Below, one piece after another: positions 56,230 to 64,000 of a stretch of 64,000 bases of DNA. Made by a program: the position numbers and the translations under genes. Every line of letters begins with the position of its first letter. The first letter of the stretch is position 1. Origin of the DNA: Cyprinodon diabolis. Its lineage: Eukaryota > Chordata > Actinopteri > Cyprinodontiformes > Cyprinodontidae. The stretch spans positions 49,593,964-49,657,963 of the forward strand of contig CM060065.1 in the NCBI GenBank assembly GCA_030533445.1, in the 5' to 3' direction. Below the pieces are notes generated by a model. It saw nothing but the letters and a program-made list of their open reading frames with translations. It was not told the origin of the DNA and ran no database searches.

Positions 56230-57802
56230 CTGTAATGGAAAATTCACAAAAAGGAGAAAAGTAAAGTTAGTCAGTGGTAAAAGTTAAAATAAAAACATTA
56301 TAATGGCAGTATCTAGAAGACCAGGATAAAGCAGTAAAACTTAGAAATCACAAAACCTTAATCGAAAAAATAAAATTGTTTTTCTCGAATTATTATTCTG
56401 AGGAGAGAAGTAAATAAATGAGCCAAAAACGTCACAGTCTGAGCAAGGAGCAAAAGCTGCTGGCAAAATGAGAAAAAGACAACACTTCTCCAACTTGAAA
56501 TAAAACAAAAACACATTTAGGTGATGAAAATTCCAGCAAATATTTCACTCCTGAAATCCTAGCTGGCAAAGGAGGAAAAAAAAGATGTATTTTTCCAGTT
56601 CCAAACTATTAACTTAATGGTGTAAAAAAATAAATCCATCACACATTATTTCCTATCGACTCTTCAGCGTTTACACACTGATGCTATTACTGAGACTTCA
56701 AAATAAAAAAAGCTTCTGTAATACCAGTTTTAGGAGGAAGACTAAAGAATAAGTAAATATAATTTTCTTTCTTCATTTTCTAGCCTATTAGGAATGTTTG
56801 CCAAAGGAAAAACACTGTCTTGTCACCAGATAACCCACGTTGATCCACTTTTTAATTGTATAGATTTAAAAAACAAAACAAATCAAATAGATTCCAGAAG
56901 TGTAAAACTGACTTGGCATTTTTAAGGTAGAAAAAAACAGATGAAGAGAAGGAAAATAACATAGTAGAGAAATGTGGAGCTCCAAGCAAGAGGATTTCAC
57001 TGAGCTTTCTCAGGTCTTCACCCCCTGGTAATGCCTGGAGCTTTCACTATTGGAATCTTATAACCTGCACTTGTTCTCATATTGCTTGTGCTTGAAGCTC
57101 AGAGCTGCCGGCTGCAGTTTTAATGCAGCTTCCACGTGCTTCTCTGTGACGACGATTACTTTCACGGCTGTGTTGTATAGTTCGGCCGCAATAATTGGAG
57201 ATGTAATAAATTTTGGCATTGATCCGTCTCAGAGCAGAGCTTAGCTCAATGTGTTGCAGTGCTCTGCATAGAAATACACAAATAATAATGGATTTAAAAA
57301 GGAAAAAAAGAAAGGAAGAAAGGTTGTTTCATTAGTAGGAGGAGCAGCGGCGGCGGCGTATGATGAACGTGGCGACAGCATACGATTTACATCAATAATT
57401 ACCTCGACCTTAGAGCGAATTTAAAACCCTAAAGTAGGATGGATTATAAATGATGTGGTCAGATATGTGACAAAACATCTGAACAGGTAGAAACTGTTTT
57501 ACAGTGGGTTGTCACTGAATCAAACCATTCCTCATCCAGACACAGAACTTTAACGGTTTTTCCTTTCCTTTAACGTCGTAGGGAAGCGGCTGTTCCAACC
57601 GTTGCATTTCCAAATTCTCACGAGTGGTGCCCATCTTTACACGAGTGAATAAAGTGAAAGTGATTGGTCGATTATTGTTGTGGCGGAAGGTTCGCAAGCA
57701 AGTTTGGTTGTGGCCGGTTTGTCGGAAGCATCTTGCTAACCAGTTAGCAACTTAGTGCTAGTAGGTTCCCAATGGTAAATTCCATTGGGACCAAGTAGCA
57801 CT
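56230..57802. other. Intronic sequence upstream of the itfg1 exon
   Basis: AT-rich intron. A short GGCGGCGGCG patch at about 57349. No exon encoding the preceding ITFG1 segment was recognised. Confidence 0.5.
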
Positions 57803-57840
57803 AAATTGGTGACTTAGAAACGACACTGTCAAGGAACGCT

Positions 57841-58131
57841 ATGGACAGCGGAAACATGCAAGAGGAGGAGAGTTTAGTGTCGGAGTTCGTGGATGAGTCT
57901 CCTCCTTCATCCATTTTTTATTTAGAGGAGGAAAGCGGGGACGAAGATGTTGTGGAAGAGGACGCCAGGGCGGCAGAAGCTTGGTTTGGTGTAGAAGGCT
58001 TCCAGCCGTACATGTTTGAGCCCTTGCCTCGCAACGCTGCCAGTTCTGTTAGCTCTACGCCTGCTGAAGACACAGACGTCCATCCCCGTGAACACTGGGA
58101 CGCAACTCAATGGAAAAGGAAAGGATGCTGA
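57841..58131 (+). pseudogene. Acidic 96-codon ORF, N-terminal fragment of a mobile-element-like protein
   Basis: The frame from the ATG reads MDSGNMQEEESLVSEFVDES, LEEESGDEDVVEEDA, then FGVEGFQPYMFEPLPRNA. Acidic leaders followed by F/IQPYMFEP are seen in fish proteins often labelled P2X7-like, which have a cysteine-rich domain further on. That domain is absent here and the frame ends shortly after. The region around the start codon is duplicated as a perfect 55-bp inverted copy at 53746-53800. Identity of the family is from memory and uncertain. Confidence 0.4.
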
Positions 58132-58289
58132 TTTCAACCGCTGCATATATTAGATGCAACATATGAATCAAGATGCTATGACTGAAAAAAATTGATTGTG
58201 TAAGGTTTATTCAATGATGATTATAAAGTTAATGTGTGTGCATATGAAATATTGAAGAAATGAGATGCTTCACTCTGTTTACTGCAAAC

Positions 58290-58576
58290 TGTCATGCAGC
58301 GTTGGTGGAAAAGTACTCTGTCTTGTGATTCAGTCAGAGGAGCCTTCTGTCTTATGACCTGATCAATTGCCTTGTCAGAAGAATACTCTGTTTTGTAACC
58401 CACCCAATGTGTTATGATCTGTTAATAAAAAGGCTCTGCAGGGGGGGGTCCTCGAGAGGGAGTTGGAGTGTTGGGTTGCGGCTCTCTCTTCCTGCAGGAG
58501 CTGTTGAAAATCTCTTTCCTGTGTGGACTCAGTTCCTCTTTTACGAACCTAAATTTTTGAACCTAACATTTTGACA
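58290..58576 (+). mobile_element. Possible LTR of a retroelement
   Basis: The segment starts TGTCATGCAGCG and ends CATTTTGACA (TG...CA, TGTCA/TGACA). It contains a promoter-like TTAATAAAAAGGCTCTGC followed by a CTCTCTTCCTGCAGG stretch. No target duplication was found, so boundaries and identity are tentative. Confidence 0.3.
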
Positions 58577-60018
58577 GATGACCGTTGATATATGATTGGC
58601 CGAATTTAGGTGTTCAGGCTGACGTATAACTAATTGGCCTGCAGAAGATAACGAAAAAACAACAGATTTTAAGACAGGATTTCTTTAAAAAAAAAAATTA
58701 TTTTCTAAATTTTAGGATAATATAGTCTGATAAAGAGTACATTTATATACATAATTAAGCCAGAATGATTTGACATTTAAATGTGATTTCCCTATGATTT
58801 TAAATTCATGTATGTGTACAGAAATGCCTCAGAATTCAATCGACATCGCTCCTAGAATCTGATGTTATAAGACATCTTAGTACAGCAAAGCTAGATCCCT
58901 AATCCCAAACGTTTTGAATTCATTGTTGTTTCAACAGCCTCAAACTATATGCTCCTTTTATTTTAAAATGATCATCATCCAGAGCTCCAGCTTTTCAATT
59001 TAACTTTAAACAAGTTGCTAAACTGAAGTCAGATCATTTGACATAAACAAGGCAAACAGCCGCTCTTTGCATACATTACAGACACATTTCTACACTGTGT
59101 GTCCTTCTCTGCGTGGCTGTGTGCGCTCTGCAGCCTCTACGGGTGGCGTGTTGATGAGCTCGGTTAATCAGCCAATCAGGCCTCTTAGGCAGAATCCAGC
59201 CGGGATTGGCTGATTAGCCGCGACTCTGGTGTGTCTGAGAGAGGAGCGTGTTTGAGCGAAGTCGTGCATACAGAGATCTTCATTTGGTAAAAACTTAATG
59301 CTCTGACTGCGGGGAAGGGCCCCCGCCTCCCCACTGATCTGCTTTAAACAAGAAATGAGCACAGACCCATCTCCATCATGAATTTGTTGCTGAGCCAAAA
59401 TGGAGGAATGTTTTAACTCGTTTTTTTTCCTTAGTCTCCCTCATTAATTCACTTGATGATGATGATTATATCCAGTACATTCGCATAGAGAAGGAAATGG
59501 TGCCAACACTGGTCTGTTCAGCCAGTTTTACTGAGAATTACTTTCAAGCTACGACTTAGGATGTAAATGAGCAAAAAAAAATACAAACACATCATCGTCC
59601 TCATAATAAATCCATCATTTTTGTTTTCTTTAGCAACTTACAAAAATTAACTTGGGTTGTTTTTCTCTATTGGATCTAATAGTCCAGAAAAACTAAAAAA
59701 GAAGTACCTTAAATGTAATTGTTAAGAAGGAACCATTTATTGTCACTTTGATGTCATGTCCTGCATAAGCAGGATAAGCTGGATGTTATTTCTTTAAGGG
59801 GGTGATCTGAATAAATTACCAATTTTAAGGGTTTTTTGTGTGTAAATTGGAACTTTTATTTCTTTATATAACTATTTAAATAGTTAAAATAATAAAAAAA
59901 ATTTTTATGATTAAAAAAAGAAAAAAATCCCTTCACTGATTAGCAGAGCCTTGTCATTGTAATAAATTATTTCTGACAATTAGGCCTTGCGTAGACTAAC
60001 CCAGGGACTGGTAAAGTA
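58577..60018. other. Intronic sequence with a CCAAT-containing inverted pair
   Basis: At about 59164-59220, TTAATCAGCCAATCAG and GATTGGCTGATTAG form an imperfect inverted repeat with CCAAT boxes on both strands, in a GC-richer patch. No gene recognised. The ORF at 59168-59398 (minus) is not convincing. Confidence 0.4.
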
Positions 60019-60325
60019 TTCAATTCAGTTTATTTCTATAGCGCCAATTCACAACACATGTCATCTCAAAGCACTTTACAGTTCAACCAGATCATCCAGT
60101 CAAATTGATTAAAAGTTTTCTATCTAAGGAAAAACAGTTGATTGCATTGACTCATTGACTCGAAGGCAATCCCTAAGCATGCTTGTAGCGACAGTGGAGA
60201 GGAAAAACTCCCTTTTAACAGGAAGAAACCTCCAGCAGAACCAGGCTCAGTGTGAGCGGCCATCTGCTGAGGCCGACTGGGGTTCAAGGAGACAGAAGCA
60301 GACATAGAAAAAGCAACTGTAAAAG
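60019..60325 (-). repeat. Interspersed LINE/SINE-type repeat, copy 2
   Basis: Same orientation and structure as 601-952, with CAATTCAGTTTATTTCTATA, GTGGAGAGGAAAAACTCCC and AACAGGAAGAAACCTCCAGC. Differences are small substitutions and short indels. Confidence 0.68.
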
Positions 60326-60839
60326 GCGGAAGAGAAGGAAAGAAGAGAATTTTTTATAAACTAAAAGACATTCCTACATAGGAAAACAGTGGAACTATTG
60401 TCCTGAAGCTTTAGACTCCTCCCTGGATAACAAAATGTTCTTTTTAGAGGTTTAAATCATATCCCAACTTAGTTTCAAATACAGCTACGGTGTAAGGTTT
60501 CATGAAATGTCATTTTCTTTTCTATGATTTCCGATGCTATAAATAAAACTTAATCAAACTGAGCAAGAAAATGAGACACTATCCTGCTATATCTGCAGGC
60601 CTACAGCTTGACTTAGAGGAATATGTTTTTCTATAATTTTCCTCTGCAAATCAATATGTGCAATAACAAAACTAAACTTTATAACTTTAATAATCCAGTT
60701 CTTGCACAACAAGAAAGGAAGTACAGATTTCCCAAGTATTAGATGATTGTGAGTTGGAAGTCTAATAATGACATTTTAAAACATAAAACAGTTTTTTATG
60801 AGATGTTTTAAAGAAAAAAATCGGAAGAATTTTGGTATG

Positions 60840-60990
60840 CAGCTTTGTTGTTGTCAGATATTATTTATTTATTTTTTATCTTTATTATATTGTATAGTTG
60901 GATGTGTGTATATATCATGTAAAATTGTAACTAGAGCGTGTAACCAAAGTAATTTCCCTCTGGGATTATTAAAGTATTTCTGATTCTGAT
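60840..60990 (+). repeat. Retroposon 3' tail
   Basis: It ends AAGTAATTTCCCTCTGGGAT and TATTAAAGTATTTCTGATTC, then TGATTT, a common fish retroposon tail. Upstream body not recognised. A relative is at 28042-28090. Confidence 0.5.
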
Positions 60991-61491
60991 TTAGCCACGT
61001 GGCAAATTTATGATGAAGTAAAAACTCAGCTGTTCCGTTTCTGACCTTAGAGGTTTGTTAGAGAACATTAAAGAACAAAGAATGAATTAGAATCACAGGA
61101 GACAGGTCAGAGTGAAGGTAACGAAAAATGGTTTCTGACTTCTTCTAGAAAAGTATGCAAATCTAAAAAGTAATGGCCTCAAACTGAGAGGCAGAGTGAA
61201 GAGAGCCATTAGAGAAGCAGCTACGATTATGTCGCTAACTGGAGCTACAGTTTTACAACTCAGGGGGGAGAATCTGTTGACTGGAAGAAAAAAAATGTTT
61301 TAAGTTTCTTCAAAAATCTAGCTTTTATAAAAGAGTGGCAAAAATGGAAAACATGCTGAATACGGCATCATGACAGTGAAACAAGGTTAGCTTTTTTTCT
61401 TTAACCCATTTTAGAAACCTTATTCACAATTATACAATAATGTGTTTTGTTTGATAACATAGAATCAAAATAAAACAAATAACAGGTTACG
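60991..61491. other. Intronic sequence without a recognised gene
   Basis: AT-rich, no ORF or repeat ends recognised. Confidence 0.45.
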
Positions 61492-61496
61492 TAAAG

Positions 61497-62719
61497 CAGG
61501 GCTCGATGTTAACCATCGCCCGATCGCCCGGGGCAAGTAGTTTTTATTGTTGGGAGGGTACAAATTTCTTTGCATTTGCCCGCCAGGCAAGTACAATGAT
61601 TGCAAAAAAAAATTATTTATCACTCAAAATTACTTTCAATCAAAGATATTCTATGAAAACCACTCAGAAGCGTTGCCGGCGCCATTTTTGTCGTTTTGTA
61701 CACATTCTCGCGTGATTTCAAAAAGCCGCATGATTTTCCGCCAGATGGCCTGATTTTTGTCCGGGAATTGGCGCGAATCAGACACATTTTTTGTCTTAGC
61801 AGGCTAAAAAACAACCACAAGGCAAAAAAATTAAGTACAGTAACACACCCACCACCTATTTTACCCTCCACCCATTTCACTCACCACCCAGATAATCCTA
61901 GATTAAAAATGATCGGTCAGGGATTAGGAAAATTGGCATAATTATATGCCATGCGCACAGTATGGCAGTCTTCTGTACAGTGATGCAGGTCATACATTAA
62001 AAAATGTTCATTAAATTTTTTTCTCTTAGACATTGGAGAGGTGCATTTAAATGTTATAGACCTAAACATGTTAAATTGGTGACCTGTTATGTTATTATTA
62101 TTGTCTTGTTGCTGCATTTATTTTGTCAGGGAAAACTAATCCTGAGTCAGTTAAAAGTCAGGGAATTCTGAAATGATGTCAGACTGTGGAAACCCTGTAT
62201 AAAATAACTATGTTTAATGATTCTCTAGAAAAGTCACATTATATTAATAGTATTATCTTGTATAAACATACCGTGACTCTAAAATAAAAATGATTCATTT
62301 GTGACAATGACTTCTTTCTTGTGATTTATCTTAAGTTTTTAACCTGTCAAGTTTTTTTTTAGATTTTTAACATTACAATTTATATTTTTCCAAGCACACA
62401 ATAGTTTAAAGCAAAGTTTAGTTTGAAAAGAATGTGCAGGAAGGATTGAAAAGCATGTTAACACGGTAATGTAGGCTTGAGTTCATTATCTGACGCATGC
62501 AGATACACACCAGGAACCTGGAAACTTAAAAAATACTGAATTACAAAAAACATTTTAAAAAATAAACATGTTTCATGGATATATATACAAAAAATGAATA
62601 TTAGGAACTATATTTATCAAACATTATACCGGGCAAGTAAAAATTGTTTCTGGGCAAATGAAATGTGAAAGTCACTTGCCCAAAGGGCAAGTGGTAAAAA
62701 TTCTTAACATCAACCCCTG
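61497..62719. mobile_element. hAT-like element with 5-bp target duplication (GGGCAAGT-rich)
   Basis: The ends CAGGGCTCGATGTTAAC and GTTAAG-type CATCAACCCCTG (inverse CAGGGGTTGATGTTAAG) are inverted repeats flanked by the perfect 5-bp duplication TAAAG (61492-61496, 62720-62724). Subterminal GGGCAAGT words occur at both sides. On the minus strand an ACAAAAATGGCGCC start context leads a short frame (MAPATLLSGFHRI). A segment at about 61920-62198 with CAGGG and GGAAACCCTG edges may be a second nested element. Confidence 0.78.
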
Positions 62720-62724
62720 TAAAG

Positions 62725-64000
62725 GGTATCAACAATTTGCAGTTCCCTACAGTAGCTATTAAAACTAAATAGTAGCATAAAAGAGCCTTTAAAAAGTATG
62801 CAACTGGTTATTCAACCAGTTTTGCATTAACATACATTGAAAATGTGTCTACTCTAAAAACAAGTCCTGCATCAGTTCAACAGCAACACTGGCACGGTCC
62901 TTTGCAGAATGGGTAAATACGAGCATTTAAAGCAAAGGCTAATGGAGCCACCAGCCTCCACACCTCAGGAAGGATGCATATAATTGAAGTATATAAATGT
63001 GTTTGTGTGGGAAGCTGAGCTTGTGTAACAGCTACAGGGACTAAAATGACACATTTCCAGAAAGCGGGGGGATACAAGGACTCGGAAAGTGTTTAAAACA
63101 CCTGCTCACAATGAGGGTTCTGAGAAACACCTGTTGCAGAAGGAAACGTATACCAGCTGATTATTGCCCCAGCTTCCACTCTGACTCCAGCTTATGTGAC
63201 AGTGCTAAAACTGTCTCTCCATCAGTTAGCACTTCAAAACGTAAGCCTTTACACCCACATGAACGTGTTCATGATGAGGGGCCCGCATAAATATACAAAC
63301 ACCCACACGGCACGGCACATTTCAGCATATCATTTAAATGTCTGTGTGTGGATCTTTGTCATCAGGGTGTGATCCAGCCAATCATCCACAATCAGCTAGT
63401 CCTTTCTCACTAACAGAATAATTACAAGTGTGTCTGTTCCTAATAGCAGGGTTTTTAACAGCCTGATACAGCTCATGTTTTTTTATTTTTTTTTATAAAC
63501 AGCTCCACAAGGTAAACCGAAGCACATGCTGCTATGGAAATGGAACCATGCACTACAAAGGTTTCATTTATCTTTAGAGAAGGATAAAAAACATTTTTAA
63601 AATGCTCTAATGTCATATTTATAAGCTGTAAACATATCTAGTTTCTTCTTCATCAACAGCAATAAATCATAACACGTCTGCTTCATATGTGGTTTACAAA
63701 CGCATACAATGATCAGTTATCGCTGAGCACCGTGCAGCTTTAAGGTAACAGGAAGGAAAAATGGATCCCAGAGAAAAATCAGTTTTCTGCTCTTTGTGTT
63801 TATTCAGAGCGTTTATCTCTTTTAAACACCAAATGCTACTTCTGTTCAGGGTGTTTCAAATGAAACAGAAGCAGGACTTGTGATAGATCAGCCTGGTATT
63901 GGCTGGGAGTTTGTAATTAAAAAGTGAAATCATGCAAGCCGATTGCAGAAGATTCAGCTTTAATCTGCTTTCAGGAGAAGGAGTGAAGAGAGGCAGAGAA
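62725..64000. other. Intronic sequence at the window edge
   Basis: No exon, RNA gene or element ends recognised up to the end of the window. Confidence 0.5.

Larger units (their letters stand above)
1..64000 (-). other. itfg1: itfg1 gene body, internal part (three exons, four partial or complete introns)
   Basis: The whole window appears to lie inside one minus-strand gene. Three exons in the right order and phase encode a continuous piece of ITFG1. The introns between them are about 18.8 kb (56179-37383) and 22.0 kb (37303-15267), filled with mobile elements. No further ITFG1 exon was recognised before 15172 or after 56229, so the gene should run off both ends. ITFG1 (TIP, Linkin) is known as a type I membrane protein with an integrin-alpha-like FG-GAP propeller outside the cell and a short cytoplasmic tail, linked to cell adhesion and immune modulation. 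Gene identity rests on remembered similarity, not on a search. Confidence 0.85.

Overview
The window looks like ray-finned fish (teleost) nuclear DNA. It is AT-rich, has vertebrate-style introns, and is crowded with repeat types common in teleosts: tRNA-derived SINEs, L2/Rex1-like LINE ends, solo LTRs, and short hAT-type and other inverted-repeat elements. A percomorph or killifish/livebearer-like species is possible, but the sequence does not fix the species.

The only host gene I can support is itfg1 (integrin alpha FG-GAP repeat containing 1, also called TIP or Linkin), on the minus strand. Three consecutive internal exons are present at 56229-56180, 37382-37304 and 15266-15172. They are 50, 79 and 95 nt long, with consensus splice sites and compatible phases. 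Joined, they encode a continuous stretch of about 75 residues that lines up with the middle of the ITFG1 extracellular propeller. The 5' exons lie beyond 64000 and the 3' exons before position 1. All other sequence is intron, so host coding is about 0.35% of the window.

Layout on the + coordinates. 1-15171 is an intron with SINEs, a MITE, a BED-finger hAT relic (7267-7784), a solo LTR (12131-12829) and a hAT transposase C-terminal scrap. 15267-37303 is an intron with a second BED-finger hAT relic (16371-17186), an inverted-repeat element (about 20716-21393), a LINE reverse transcriptase relic (about 23390), a MITE with three identical 72-bp tandem units (26506-27018), a hAT-like element with 5-bp target duplications (28443-29311), a SINE split by a third BED relic (30651-31308), two more SINEs and a hAT (35642-37252). 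37383-56179 is an intron with hairpin MITEs, a Rex1-like LINE end, a three-layer nest inside a solo LTR (45543-48091), a long palindrome (49295-50738), an L2 LINE end and another BED relic. 56230-64000 is an intron with a short acidic ORF, a possible LTR and a second element with 5-bp duplications (61497-62719).

The most unusual signal is a roughly 0.5-kb repeat with 8-bp target duplications, at 35658-36180, 49919-50461 and 54837-55381. Each copy carries a CCAAT/YY1-like leader and the start of a RecQ-like helicase reading frame, up to and including the Walker A motif. This looks like a promoter plus first exon captured by, or left over from, a transposon. All three copies sit inside other repeat structures. 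Superfamily names for the elements are inferred from termini and target duplications, without a database search.
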